Assembly: GCF_002752635.1 (NCBI RefSeq)
Contig: NZ_AYTW01000012.1
Coordinates: 57,226-121,225, forward strand
Length of the DNA: 64,000 nt
Origin: Mesotoga sp. Brook.08.105.5.1
Lineage (GTDB): Bacteria > Thermotogota > Thermotogae > Petrotogales > Kosmotogaceae
Direction of reading: 5' to 3'
Shown: positions 18,901 through 27,342 of the stretch, one piece after another
How positions within the stretch are numbered: position 1 is the first letter of the stretch
Layout: each line of letters begins with the position of its first letter
Translations under genes and position numbers: made by a program
The notes under the pieces: generated by a model
Database searches by the model: none
What the model was told of the DNA's origin: nothing
The model's input: the letters and a program-made list of their open reading frames with translations, nothing else

Positions 18901-18922
18901 TGGAGCTGAGAACATTGTTTGA
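15887..18922 (+). CDS. mfd: Transcription-repair coupling factor
   Basis: About 1011 residues. Order: a short UvrB-like N-terminal region, the CarD-like RNA polymerase interaction domain (DFVVHKEYGIGRYLGV), a RecG-like superfamily 2 translocase with Walker A (SGDAGYGKTEVALRA), Walker B as VVDEEQLFGV, SATPIPRTL and QLRGRVGRS, and the C-terminal TRCF domain. It removes RNA polymerase stalled at lesions and recruits UvrA. It is shorter than the roughly 1150 residues of E. coli Mfd, the difference being in the N-terminal module. I choose TTG at 15887, which has GGAGG five bases upstream, rather than TTG at 15875. Confidence 0.95.
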   Translation: MERVLYRVNDPISWVEKKIEKCSATVVIFPSERMLESFIDIHSKHEGDGFFFSHDVFPFEDVGTSPRIRSERLALLRKLLLGELRTVYTSFHGLLRKTVPIEVFEGLSLKVEVGGPLTLHEDHLQSLGYSRAFSVTIPGEFAVRGGIVDIFIPGTERPIRIDTFDREIESIRSFDPATQKSLQRLNEAYVTPAAEGITASPHRELALKRISSAEKAIGGSDEILRDRLDTMDTIAGIFYERQSILLDFLENYNVVFVNPDDALAEFGRRERETLELLSDKAVRKFLYIRFGGVSSEVLLKLKDYSIVSDGEVSSLDYDSELCEKLEIIKRPRREEEFLPRIPVVDWTELEEGDFVVHKEYGIGRYLGVRTVENILGTREYLLLEYRDGNKIYVPVDRVDRVHKYIGNTEGIQLNSLRGTAWNRQKSKVKREVKALIEELSNLYGSREASSGIPLIGESEMEKSFKESFPYLETEDQQKAVEEVLDDLSTNKPMDRLISGDAGYGKTEVALRATFRAVVSGKQVAVMVPTTVLARQHFDNFESRLSPFGIRVEILDRYRTDAQRSRLLKRLKNGQVDVVVGTHSLLSKEIVFADLGLVVVDEEQLFGVLQKEHFKKLRLQIHVLSMSATPIPRTLYMSLSGLRDLSVISTPPAGRTSPEIYVGAINERLIRTAVLRETNRGGQTIFVHNRVAELPEILVKLRDLLPEVKIDVAHGQMNKTAFERTIREFYVGELDMLLCTTIIESGVDVPNANTLIVNDSQRYGLAQLYQLRGRVGRSNRRAFSYFLYDPKRLSDPSRERLKALKEFSGAGSGMKIAMRDLEIRGFGTLLGAEQHGNINSVGLYLYREMVDKAMKELRGEFEIGVEERTVDTELKNIPFDMVIPEEYVSDSIERLKIYRRIAACKEESEIDEIEAELIDRFGRLPSQVVSLLEASRIRLGAFTMGIKIVEYDSHSESLVMTHGENHIRDSLGVRSRRLIVNEREGKSILYGVPERHLMKTLKTLFHGAENIV

Positions 18923-20234
18923 GGATATCATTTGCGCACTTTCAACTCCCAGAGGAGTATCTGCAACGTCTGTTGTAAGATGCTCCGGTCCACGGGTACT
19001 AGAGAGAATCCGATACTTGATCTCAGGCCCGAGAAGTCTTCAACCACGAAGGGCATATGTAGCGGAATTTGTCGAAGGCGATCGCTTCATCGATGAGGTC
19101 GTCGTTGTTTTCTTTGAAGGCCCGGCTTCCTACACAGGCGAAGATATGCTTGAGATCTCGTTTCATGGAAATCCGATTATTGTGGAGAACGCTTTGGAAG
19201 CCCTGTTTCGTGCTGGCTCGAGAATGGCTCTCCCGGGGGAGTTCACAAAGAGGGCGGTTCTGAACGGGAAATTCGATCTTATCAAAGCCGAGGCGATAAA
19301 CGCCCTTATCACTTCCAAAACAGAGAGAGCTCTGGAAGCAGCTGTGAAAAGCTTTACAGGAGGTCTCAGTGAAGAAGTAGTCTCTTTCAGGGAAAAGATG
19401 ATTCGTCTTCTCGCCGCCGTTGAAGTTGAACTGAACTATCCTGATGAAGTTGAGACTGATTACTCCTCTCTGCGCGGTGAACTCCTGGATTTGAGGAATG
19501 AGATTGCCCATTTCGTGAACAGTTCCGAGAACGGGATAATACTCTCTCGGGGAATCAAAACCGCAATCGTAGGAGAGACAAATGTCGGAAAGTCTACTCT
19601 TCTCAACGCTTTGCTGAAACGCGATAGAGCGATAGTCTCAGATCTTCCCGGTACAACGAGGGATACTATTGAAGAAGATCTCAACATAGAAGGTGTTCTG
19701 TTTAACGTAGTGGATACCGCAGGAATACGGGAAGCAACAGATGCTGTGGAAGAGTTGGGAATCAGAAGGAGCTTGAAGGCAATCGAGGAAGCCGATTTAG
19801 TAATTCTACTGAGAGATCCTCATAACCAGGAAAACCGGGATCTAGAGGAAGATCTTCGAAACGGAAGGAAGCGGCTTATTGTTGCAGCAAACAAATCCGA
19901 TATTCGAAAGATCGAAAGCGGCTCTTACGATGTAATTATCAGCGCGAAAACCGGTGAAGGAATTAGAGATCTCGAGAAGCTCATGCTGAAGAAAACAGAT
20001 GACATCACCTCGATTGAAGATTCCGTAATTATTAGCGCGAGGCAGAAACAGAAGCTTTCAGATTCTGTAGACTGCATTGACAAATCGATAGAAGCAATAG
20101 ATAGTTTGATAACTGTCGACGTTGTGAGCACGATGATTGAGCAGGCCGCAAGAAGTCTCGACGAATTGTTGGGAACAAACGTTACAGAAGATTTGCTGAA
20201 TAGGATTTTCGGCGATTTCTGTGTTGGGAAGTGA
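18900..20234 (+). CDS. mnmE: tRNA modification GTPase MnmE
   Basis: A 444-residue protein with the N-terminal folate-binding domain (AQPRGVSA-like start, YTGEDMLEISFHGN), a helical domain, and an inserted G domain: G1 GETNVGKST, G2/G3 PGTTRDTI and DTAG, G4 NKSD. The C-terminal CVGK is the CxGK motif essential for activity. With MnmG it makes the cmnm5 modification of wobble uridine. The start overlaps the end of mfd by 23 bp. Confidence 0.96.
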   Translation: MELRTLFEDIICALSTPRGVSATSVVRCSGPRVLERIRYLISGPRSLQPRRAYVAEFVEGDRFIDEVVVVFFEGPASYTGEDMLEISFHGNPIIVENALEALFRAGSRMALPGEFTKRAVLNGKFDLIKAEAINALITSKTERALEAAVKSFTGGLSEEVVSFREKMIRLLAAVEVELNYPDEVETDYSSLRGELLDLRNEIAHFVNSSENGIILSRGIKTAIVGETNVGKSTLLNALLKRDRAIVSDLPGTTRDTIEEDLNIEGVLFNVVDTAGIREATDAVEELGIRRSLKAIEEADLVILLRDPHNQENRDLEEDLRNGRKRLIVAANKSDIRKIESGSYDVIISAKTGEGIRDLEKLMLKKTDDITSIEDSVIISARQKQKLSDSVDCIDKSIEAIDSLITVDVVSTMIEQAARSLDELLGTNVTEDLLNRIFGDFCVGK

Positions 20235-20977
20235 TCTTAATGACTGGGATTCTCTTACTGCTAGCAGGTTCGGCCACGAGGTTTGTTCTTTCTCCGCTCT
20301 GGTACTTTCTGGCATGCACGCCTGCATATATTGTCTTCACCGTGCTGAGGAAGAGATTTGATTACCGCATACTAGCACTTGCTCCTTTGATCCCGATAGT
20401 CGCTGAGGTGATCGCCATACTTCTTGGCAATTTCAAGGCAGGCTTCCTTTTCGGAGACATAATCTGCATAATTACTGCCCTACTTGGCATGGGAGACGAA
20501 CGACCAAAAGAAAGACTGATCCGGGATTTGGGGCTCTCTGGAGCCGAAAACAGAATGCGCGTAAGCTCCATGTTCTATACATTCGGCAGAGTAGCCCAAA
20601 TCGAGAAAGTAAACATGAGTCAGAGTTACGCCGTTATTCATGACAAAGCCTTTCGCTTCACGGTCGATATCCCCGGAAGCGGAAGGGTCACCATGGTTAT
20701 TCCGATAGAGAAGATCGAAGAGGTTTCAGTCCATCTGAGCATGTCTTCGGGCGAGCTTTACCTTCCCTCTCTCAGAGACATGTTCCTCCCTGCCAGAAAG
20801 ATAAAGATGATAGGCAAACCAAAAATAAGGGACTACTTCTTACTTGTGAGGACTTCAGAAGACACCTATTCCTTCTACGAAGAACCTGCGACAGTTCTGA
20901 GAATACAGGAGGAGATAGAAGCGGCAAGAAAAGAAACAGAGCAATTAGTGCAGAATCATCCGGCAACTTCCACTTAA
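20231..20977 (+). CDS. Membrane protein of unknown function
   Basis: 248 residues. Three to four hydrophobic helices occupy the first 95 residues (MTGILLLLAGSATRFVLSP, WYFLACTPAYIVFTVL, LALAPLIPIVAEVIAILLG, AGFLFGDIICIITALLGMG). A soluble C-terminal half follows with beta-strand-like alternation (YAVIHDKAFRFTVDIPGSGRVTMVIPIEKI), ending in a charged helix. The soluble part could be a PH-like domain, but no family is recognised. Start is GTG at 20231 overlapping the mnmE stop (GTGA), or ATG nine bases later. Confidence 0.7.
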   Translation: MILMTGILLLLAGSATRFVLSPLWYFLACTPAYIVFTVLRKRFDYRILALAPLIPIVAEVIAILLGNFKAGFLFGDIICIITALLGMGDERPKERLIRDLGLSGAENRMRVSSMFYTFGRVAQIEKVNMSQSYAVIHDKAFRFTVDIPGSGRVTMVIPIEKIEEVSVHLSMSSGELYLPSLRDMFLPARKIKMIGKPKIRDYFLLVRTSEDTYSFYEEPATVLRIQEEIEAARKETEQLVQNHPATST

Positions 20978-21120
20978 AAAGACGGTTGCAGGCTATCGAA
21001 TGATTGTACTTTCCAGCGAAGATTTTTTCACAACACTGCCAAGTTCAGGTTTCGGGAGCCATTGTTAGTCGCACTTCTCAGTTGCTGCGCTATAATTCAA
21101 TAAGAAGTGAGGTGGTAGAT

Positions 21121-22314
21121 ATGGAAGAATCGAGAGAATACCATTTTGACACTCTAGCAATACACGCTGCGGAGCAAGAGGACCAGAACCAGGCACTCAA
21201 CTCTCCGATATACATGACTTCAACATTTACATTCACTGATTTGCAGCAAGCCGAAGATACCTTTTCCTTTAAGAGGCGGGCATACGTTTACACAAGAGGC
21301 GGTAATCCAACCATAAATCTTTTCGAACAGAGACTTGCCACTCTCGAGAACGGAGTGGACGGTGTAGCCTTCTCTTCAGGAATGGCAGCGATCAGTTCGG
21401 TGATTCTGTCCTTTTCGGGAGCTGGGGATTCTGTCCTTGCACACAGAAATCTCTACGGCTCAACGTTCGGGTTTCTGAACCACCTTATAGCGAAGTATGG
21501 GATCAATACGGACTTCATCGATATGACAGATCTCAACAATGTGGAAAGATCTATCACTCCGAACACAAGGGTGATGTTCCTCGAAACACCGACAAATCCG
21601 GCTCTAGAGATAATCGATATTGAGGGCCTTTGTGCCATTGCCCACTCGAAGGGCATAAAGGTGGTTGTCGACAACACGTTCGCAACCCCCGTATTCCAGA
21701 AACCTCTGGATTTCGGCGCGGACGTTGTGCTCCATAGTGCTACCAAGTACATATCGGGCCACGGAGACGTTGTTGGGGGAGTTGCGACCTCTAAGGACTT
21801 TGATTATATTCAGAAGCTGAAATTCGGATATATGTGTGAACTTGGAGGAGTCATCAGCCCTTTCAGCGCCTGGCTGCTACTAAGGGGCATGAAGACACTC
21901 GGGTTAAGGATGGAAAGGCATGAAAGAAACGCGACTGCAATAGCGGAATTCCTAAGAAAAAGGAAGGAAATCGAGAAGACTTCTTATCCGGGGTTCGAGG
22001 ATCATCCAGGCCACAAATTGGCTGCCAGACAGATGGAAGGCTTCGGCGGAATTATCAGCTTCGAGTTGTGCGGACCAAAGGAAAACGCAGAGAAATTCGT
22101 CCAGGGCCTGAAGCTCATAAAACTGGCCGTTTCACTCGGAGATGCGGAGACTCTAGTAGAAGTACCTGCCATGATGACCCACAGAGACTATCCAGAGGAG
22201 GAACTTCATAGATTCGGGTTCTCAAGCAAGACAGTTAGAATATCAGCCGGTTTGGAGCATCACTCCGATCTTTTGGAGGACATCGAGGATGCTCTCGAGA
22301 AGGTCTACAAATAA
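21121..22314 (+). CDS. Cys/Met-metabolism PLP-dependent enzyme (methionine gamma-lyase / cystathionine-lyase type)
   Basis: A 397-residue fold-type I PLP enzyme. Recognisable are YTRGGNPTINLFEQRLATLE, the cofactor-stacking segment FSSGMAAIS, the aspartate in VVDNTFATP and the Schiff-base lysine in HSATKYISGHGDVVGG. Members cleave or form C-S bonds in methionine, homocysteine or cystathionine; the exact reaction cannot be read. The frame is open upstream to 21004, but ATG at 21121 has GAGGTGG at proper distance and a TATAAT lies at 21091-21096. The next gene starts at the overlapping TAATG. Confidence 0.9.
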   Translation: MEESREYHFDTLAIHAAEQEDQNQALNSPIYMTSTFTFTDLQQAEDTFSFKRRAYVYTRGGNPTINLFEQRLATLENGVDGVAFSSGMAAISSVILSFSGAGDSVLAHRNLYGSTFGFLNHLIAKYGINTDFIDMTDLNNVERSITPNTRVMFLETPTNPALEIIDIEGLCAIAHSKGIKVVVDNTFATPVFQKPLDFGADVVLHSATKYISGHGDVVGGVATSKDFDYIQKLKFGYMCELGGVISPFSAWLLLRGMKTLGLRMERHERNATAIAEFLRKRKEIEKTSYPGFEDHPGHKLAARQMEGFGGIISFELCGPKENAEKFVQGLKLIKLAVSLGDAETLVEVPAMMTHRDYPEEELHRFGFSSKTVRISAGLEHHSDLLEDIEDALEKVYK

Positions 22315-23267
22315 TGAAGGCGCTTATCTTTGATGAGACTCTGAGACTGAGAGAAGTACCTATTCCGGAAAGGCAACCGGGAACATCTCTTGTCAGGGTA
22401 AATCTCGCAGGTATCTGCAATACGGATATCGAAATAACAAAAGGCTACATGAACTTCCGAGGAATTCTCGGCCACGAGTTCCTCGGAACAGTGGTCGAAA
22501 GCGACACAAGTTTCCTAGTTGGAAAGAGAGTAGCCTCCGAAATAAGCATACCCTGCAAGAAATGTGATCTGTGTGATATGGGACTTTTCAAGCACTGTAG
22601 AAACACAAGGACAATCGGCATTGCAGACTACGCGGGGACAATGGCCGAGTACGCCGTTCTGCCGGACGAGAACCTTCACACAATACCCGAGAAAGTTTCC
22701 GATAGAAAGGCGGTGTTTGTAGAACCATTGGCTGCAGCCGCCCATGTGCTCGAAAGTGTTGATTTCTCTTCAACTGACAGAGTCTGTCTTATTGGAGATG
22801 GGAAGCTTGGTATGCTTATATCGATGGTGCTTTCCGCGAGCGGAGTTGACCATGTACTTGTTGGCAAACACTCAGAGCGAATGAAGCTTCTCGGAGACAA
22901 TAACAGAGCCTCCTTTGTAAGCGTAAACGAAGCGGACTCCTACGATAGAGACTTTGATGTGGTGGTCGAAGCAACGGGGAATCCCTACGGGCTGGCTTCT
23001 GCGTTGAAAGTAGTGAGGCCCCAGGGAAAGATCGTGCTTAAAAGCACCTATGAAGGAACTCCAGAAGTAGACATTACAAGTGTAGCTGTGAGAGAGATTC
23101 ACCTTATTGGATCGAGGTGCGGGCCATTTGACAAAGCGATCTCGTTTCTTGAAAGCGGACTTGTTGACCCAACAACCCTTATAGCGAAGACGTTTTCCAT
23201 TGACGAGTCGCTTGAGGCTTTTGAAGCAGCCAGAAGATCTCTCAAAATAATTATAAGGATGGATTAA
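22314..23267 (+). CDS. Zinc-binding alcohol dehydrogenase family protein (MDR)
   Basis: 317 residues. A GroES-like N-terminal domain holds the catalytic zinc cysteine (GICNTDIEITKG), GHEFLGTVVES, and the four-cysteine structural zinc lobe (CKKCDLCDMGLFKHC). A Rossmann domain follows, though its glycine motif GDGKLGMLISMVL is divergent from the usual GxGxxG. It resembles the threonine/sorbitol dehydrogenase branch; substrate is unknown. It is translationally coupled to the PLP enzyme, so the pair may act on the same amino-acid-derived compound; this is inference. Confidence 0.87.
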   Translation: MKALIFDETLRLREVPIPERQPGTSLVRVNLAGICNTDIEITKGYMNFRGILGHEFLGTVVESDTSFLVGKRVASEISIPCKKCDLCDMGLFKHCRNTRTIGIADYAGTMAEYAVLPDENLHTIPEKVSDRKAVFVEPLAAAAHVLESVDFSSTDRVCLIGDGKLGMLISMVLSASGVDHVLVGKHSERMKLLGDNNRASFVSVNEADSYDRDFDVVVEATGNPYGLASALKVVRPQGKIVLKSTYEGTPEVDITSVAVREIHLIGSRCGPFDKAISFLESGLVDPTTLIAKTFSIDESLEAFEAARRSLKIIIRMD

Positions 23268-23286
23268 ACTGGACGGCATCTATAGA

Positions 23287-23949
23287 ATGTACTTCTTTGA
23301 TCTAGATCACACAATTCTCGATTTCGAGAGAAGTGAAATAGAAGCGCTTTTGGAGTTGTTCGACTCTAGAGGGATCGCGTTGTCTGAAGAACAACTCTCA
23401 TTATACAGAGAAACAAACTCGAAGTGGTGGAGTTATCTTGCGCTTGGAGAAAAGACCAAGGATGAAGTCGTTCTTGGAAGGTTTGTGGATTATTGCAGCT
23501 CTATCGGAGTGAGCTTTAGTCCTGAAGAACTGAATGACGAATACCTGACCAGACTTTCAAAGAAGGCATACTTTCTCCCGGGCGCAAAAGAGTTTCTCAC
23601 AACGATGAGGCGCCGCGGAAAAAGAATGGCGGTAATAACGAACGGAGTATACCGCGTGCAACACAACAGATTCCTTTCTGCAGGCCTCCCTGAATTCTTC
23701 GAATTCTCTCTTTCTTCAGAAGAGGCCGGCGCTGCCAAACCCAACCCCGAAATCTTCTTCGTGGCAATGCGTAGGGCACGTGTTCAGAAGGATGAAGTCG
23801 TATACATTGGAGACAGTCTTGAGTCGGACTACAGAGGCGCAGAAAATGCGGGAATTGACTTCATATGGTTCGGCCCTCATGCTCGGAGGAATCGTGGCCC
23901 GATAAACATAGCAAAGAGCTACGATGAACTACTTATGCTTCTTGTTTGA
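23287..23949 (+). CDS. HAD-family phosphatase (YjjG-like)
   Basis: A 220-residue haloacid dehalogenase superfamily hydrolase. Motif I is FDLDHTILDF, motif II VITNG, motif III lysine in AAKPNPEIF, motif IV YIGDSLESDYRGAENAG. The C1 helical cap after motif I places it with the YjjG/HAD-IA type pyrimidine 5'-nucleotidases; substrate not determined. It is the last gene of the plus-strand run before the IS3 element, which lies about 65 bp downstream. Confidence 0.9.
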   Translation: MYFFDLDHTILDFERSEIEALLELFDSRGIALSEEQLSLYRETNSKWWSYLALGEKTKDEVVLGRFVDYCSSIGVSFSPEELNDEYLTRLSKKAYFLPGAKEFLTTMRRRGKRMAVITNGVYRVQHNRFLSAGLPEFFEFSLSSEEAGAAKPNPEIFFVAMRRARVQKDEVVYIGDSLESDYRGAENAGIDFIWFGPHARRNRGPINIAKSYDELLMLLV

Positions 23950-24061
23950 GTCGAAAAACGGTTTCTGGGTCCGGTCATGCACACGTGCCGTAACGTATTC
24001 ACCCCCCAGGGGAATTGGACAAGTAAGTTAGGAATAGTAGACTAAGAAGGGGTGAATATGG

Positions 24062-24448
24062 ATGAAGCATCCGAGAGGCAAGCGTTATGATCCTGAGTTC
24101 AAACTTAGATTAGCTAAGGAGTTTGCAGAGACAGACAAGACACTTGAAGAGATTGCACAAGAGAATGGAATAAGCTCCAAGACATTGAACAATTGGACTG
24201 TGAAATACAGAAAGGAAGGAGAAGCTGCGTTTTTTAAGGGATCACGAGGGGGAAGTTTCATTAGAGATCCAAATAAGATTCCACCTGTTCTATACAAGGA
24301 ACTGGGACTTGACAAGATAAGTGAGAATCCAAGTGATCTCAAGGGTCCTTTTACCGAGAAAGAGAAGCTATTGCTAGAAATAGCCGAATACAAATTGCAG
24401 GTCAAGATACTGCAAGAAGCGTTAAAAAAAAAGAGAGAAACCGAATAA
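24062..24448 (+). CDS. IS3-family transposase OrfA
   Basis: 128 residues with the HTH_Tnp_1 helix-turn-helix (DPEFKLRLAKEFAETDKTLEEIAQENGISSKTLNNW) and a C-terminal leucine-zipper-like coiled coil (EKLLLEIAEYKLQVKILQEALKKK). It binds the IS ends. The gene ends just after a run of nine A, where ribosomes can slip into the OrfB frame. Confidence 0.9.
   Translation: MKHPRGKRYDPEFKLRLAKEFAETDKTLEEIAQENGISSKTLNNWTVKYRKEGEAAFFKGSRGGSFIRDPNKIPPVLYKELGLDKISENPSDLKGPFTEKEKLLLEIAEYKLQVKILQEALKKKRETE
24422..24434 (+). other. Probable -1 programmed frameshift site of the IS3 element
   Basis: In the OrfA frame the codons read TTA AAA AAA AAG, which contains the classic A-AAA-AAG slippery heptamer. The -1 frame is open from before this site straight into OrfB with no stop, so slippage yields an OrfAB fusion transposase. 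The offset between the two genes is exactly -1. Confidence 0.75.
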
Positions 24449-24459
24449 CTGACAGATTC

Positions 24460-25377
24460 TTGGCTGACGATTATATAGGACTGGGCTTTGCAATTAAGTT
24501 TGTTCTACTCGTCCTTTCTTTTCCAAGGAGCAGCTATTACCACAAGAAGAAAGTGAAGGTTATCCTTGTCGGTAAGCCACCTAAGAGAACTCGCGGTTTC
24601 TGCAACAAGAGAGATGGAACAATGATTACCGACATTGAACTTGAAGAGATACTCCTGGAGATTTTCTATTTTCACGATCCATATGATCCAAGGTATTACT
24701 TGAAGGTCCTCGGCAGTAAGAAACTTAGTAAGTATCTGCTGAACGAGATGGGTATAATAGTCAACCACAAGAAACTGCACAGACTGAGAAAGAAGCTGAG
24801 GATCGTAAGGAAGTACTACACCAGACATACGCATCCTGTAAGACGCTCTACAGTGCATAGATTGAATAGACCCGGAATACTCTGGGAAGCAGACATTAAG
24901 GTCATATCCACCATCACGGAAGGAAACATCGCTTTACTGGACATAATAGACGTCTATTCAAGGGAAATCGTAGGCTCGTTCATTGGCAACAGCTGTAGGA
25001 GTGGAGATGTCATTGCTCTATTCAGAGAAGCGATTCTTTACCAGGAATCACTTCCACAAGTAGTTAGAACGGACAACGGGACACAGTTCAAAGCCAATGC
25101 TGTCAGAAATTTCTTTGAAAAGCTCAATATAATCCAGGAGTTCGGTTACAGACACAATCCAGATTCTCAAGCTCACATTGAGTCTCAGCATTCAAATGTG
25201 CAAAGAGAGTTCGTATTCCTGAATCACTTCGAGGATTCGCAGGATGTTCTCAGGAAATACAAGGTGTACATGGATTTCTACCACAATCTTAGACCGCATG
25301 CATCTTTGAATTACTTAACACCTAATGCATTCAAAGAACTAAACGATGAAACTCCGATTCAGATCGTAAAACCGTGA
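24460..25377 (+). CDS. IS3-family transposase OrfB (DDE integrase core)
   Basis: 305 residues as drawn, but the frame is open upstream to the slippery site, so it is probably made mainly as the C-terminal part of OrfAB. The integrase core shows the DDE triad: WEADIKV, RTDNGTQF and, after it, AHIESQHS. An HTH_21-like region (YLLNEMGIIVNHKKLHRLRKKL) precedes the core. It looks intact. Confidence 0.9.
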   Translation: MADDYIGLGFAIKFVLLVLSFPRSSYYHKKKVKVILVGKPPKRTRGFCNKRDGTMITDIELEEILLEIFYFHDPYDPRYYLKVLGSKKLSKYLLNEMGIIVNHKKLHRLRKKLRIVRKYYTRHTHPVRRSTVHRLNRPGILWEADIKVISTITEGNIALLDIIDVYSREIVGSFIGNSCRSGDVIALFREAILYQESLPQVVRTDNGTQFKANAVRNFFEKLNIIQEFGYRHNPDSQAHIESQHSNVQREFVFLNHFEDSQDVLRKYKVYMDFYHNLRPHASLNYLTPNAFKELNDETPIQIVKP

Positions 25378-25406
25378 TTCTCTGACTTCTTGTCCAACCA
25401 TTGGGG

Positions 25407-26341
25407 GTCGAAGGGATCGGGTCTAAGGTATGGGGTTTAGGGTCTAGTAAAAAACTAAAGACCTCCTCCGTCGTTTCCAAGATCATTGACGCATCCTTGG
25501 ATAAAAACGAAACCCAGATCCCGTGCAAATTTATCACGGGATGACATGACGTGGAAGCATTTCAGAGCGAAACGACTTTTAATGCTTCTTTTCTTGTTTG
25601 CTCTTATCAACAACCAATAACGAACAATTTATAACCGCTCTTTCTAGTAGCACTGCGGAATGACAGTCTTTTCTTGCTTCAGGTCACTATCATGCTTCTG
25701 GCCAGGTTCTCGGTCCTTGGGTCGTTCATAAGACCAGATCCCGTGCAGACCCATCACGGGATGACAGTCTTAGGTTATCCGGAAAGCATCTAATACCGTC
25801 ATTCTAACTAAGCTCCGGGTCAGAATCTCGATCCTTGAGACAGTTGCCAGTGGCAAGTTGCGAGTTGAATAAGAAAATGGTTGTCCGTTATCGGTTCTCC
25901 GTTCTCCAAGACCGAGAGTTGCAAGTTCCATGATGCAAGTTGCAGGAACAGTTATACGTTAACGGTTCTCCGTTCTCCGAAAGGAAAAATCAGTTCCAAG
26001 ATGCGGGAACGATTCTGCGTTAGCCGTTCTCTCTTCTTTGACAAAGAATGAAAAAGAGCGTTGAAGGCGTGTCCAGGGTTTTGGCTTTTCACAGCGTAGA
26101 ACGGGTTTTCTGCTCTTAAGCGTACAGCGGTCTCTTCGGTGGACGGCGGACCGTTGACGGCTGACGGAGGACCGCTCTTCACAGCGTTCAGCGGTTCCTC
26201 GTTCTTAAGCGCACAGCGGGATCTTCGGTGGACGGTGGACCGTTGACGGTCAATGTTGTTTTCTTCAGCGCTCAGCGGGTCTTCGTTCTTAAGCGTTCAG
26301 CGGTTCCTTGTTCTTAAGCGGGTGTATGGCTAATTAGCTGG
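25407..26341. repeat. Interspersed repeat module, copy A
   Basis: No gene is seen in these roughly 930 bases. From about 25516 the sequence is nearly identical to a segment starting near 40020. Shared landmarks are a hairpin ATCCCGTG...CACGGGAT (25518-25542), GTTGCAAGTTCCATGATG, and the tandem-unit words CTTAAGCG and GACGGAGGACCG near the end. Copy A carries about 116 bp more in the middle, including a second copy of the hairpin near 25736-25762, and only about two units of the tandem repeat where copy B has eight. It ends directly against the lemA remnant. Confidence 0.85.
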
Positions 26342-26755
26342 ATGTGGACCGTCTACAATAGCTTGAAGGCTCTACGTGAGAGAGTTAGACAGGGCTACTC
26401 ACTGGTTGAATTTCAGCTAAAGAGAAGGCACGATCTGATACCAAGGCTTTCTGCCTCTGTTATCGGTCTCATGAAGCACGAACAGGCTGTACAGACAAGA
26501 ATAGCCGCTTTACGAAATGAGACTGCTGCAGATACTCTTCTGCTTATCATCGAGAATTATCCCGAACTGAAATAGAGCGGCGCGGTCTCACGACTTCAAA
26601 AGGCATTGGCCGATACAGAAAACCGTTTGGAGCTTGCCAGAGCTTATTACAACAACATTGCAAAATTCTACAACGCCGGGCTCGAGAGAACTCCCGATAT
26701 CGTAGTTGCAAGAATTGCTCGACTCAAGGAGTTCGAGCTAATGAGCGGTGATTAG
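26342..26755 (+). pseudogene. lemA remnant (N-terminus lost, in-frame stop)
   Basis: The frame encodes the core of LemA: VYNSLKALRERVRQGYSLVEFQLKRRHDLIPRL, then ENYPELK, a TAG stop at 26573-26575, and in the same frame SRLQKALADTENRLELARAYYNNIAKFYN. Intact LemA proteins have an N-terminal membrane helix before YNSL; here the repeat module abuts at that point and the helix is missing. Some central sequence also seems short. It is therefore a decayed gene, not a small independent one. Confidence 0.85.
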
Positions 26756-27339
26756 AACGTGACGGCTATTCCGAACAGGCCACCGTCTGGATTGGAAGTG
26801 CTGTCTACAAAAGGAATGTCAAGTTCGAAAAACAACTTCCCGTTGGTCAAGAAGACTCCGGGGATAATCCCCATTTCGCTAGCAACGAATATCTGAAGCT
26901 TTGCTCCCACCATCCAGTTTCCGATGCTTACGCCCGCCATTGGAGCAACTCTTAGGAAAGGTATGAAGTAGTCGTCTCCGCTTATACCGCTAGGCCTTTT
27001 GCCAAGGAATGCTCCTCCGCTAACAAGAATGGCTGCATTCCTGAAGCCAGGAATTCCCAATTTAGCACCGGCCTCCAATGTTGCCGCAGGAGCAGAAATG
27101 AAGATGCTCGGTATCGCAACTCTAAGAGAGCCTTCAAGATACTCTGTGAGACCCATGCGAGCAAGGTACTGAAAGCTCCAGGGAGCAAGAATCGATTCTT
27201 CGAACCCAACGAGGAGGTCCATTCCGACAGACTGTTTCAACGTCCCTATTGGAAGCATTTCCGGACCCATCATAAGTGCCATCGGTACGCACCCGGAAAA
27301 TGCGACTATTACAACCAGCATTAAAATGATCCATCTCAT
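26752..27339 (-). CDS. Predicted lipoprotein of unknown function
   Basis: 195 residues. A lipoprotein signal peptide is clear (MRWIILMLVVIVAFSGC, lipobox AFSGC). The mature protein is glycine-rich with alternating hydrophobic residues (GAKLGIPGFRNAAILVSGGAFLG, MAGVSIGNWMVGAKLQIFVAS), which resembles a beta-barrel or outer-membrane-associated fold. No family is recognised. It follows the patatin gene with a 3-bp gap in the same direction, so they form an operon. Confidence 0.75.
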   Translation of the reverse strand: MRWIILMLVVIVAFSGCVPMALMMGPEMLPIGTLKQSVGMDLLVGFEESILAPWSFQYLARMGLTEYLEGSLRVAIPSIFISAPAATLEAGAKLGIPGFRNAAILVSGGAFLGKRPSGISGDDYFIPFLRVAPMAGVSIGNWMVGAKLQIFVASEMGIIPGVFLTNGKLFFELDIPFVDSTSNPDGGLFGIAVTF

Positions 27340-27342
27340 CTT

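Larger units (their letters stand above)
24016..25396 (+). mobile_element. IS3-family insertion sequence
   Basis: Two overlapping-frame transposase genes are bounded by inverted repeats: TGGACAAGTAAGTTAG at the left and, as reverse complement, TGGACAAGAAGTCAG at the right. The ends are TG...CA and the length is about 1.38 kb, both usual for IS3. No target duplication could be seen. Just outside, ACCCCCCA on the left and TGGGGGT on the right are an inverted pair that may belong to the target. Confidence 0.8.

Noticed and set aside
25518..25542. Terminator for the IS3 element
   Set aside because: The ATCCCGTG/CACGGGAT hairpin lacks a T-run and recurs in copies not next to genes; it is part of the repeat module.
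26342..26575. Stand-alone 77-residue protein
   Set aside because: The same frame continues after the stop with the rest of LemA, so it is the front part of a broken gene.
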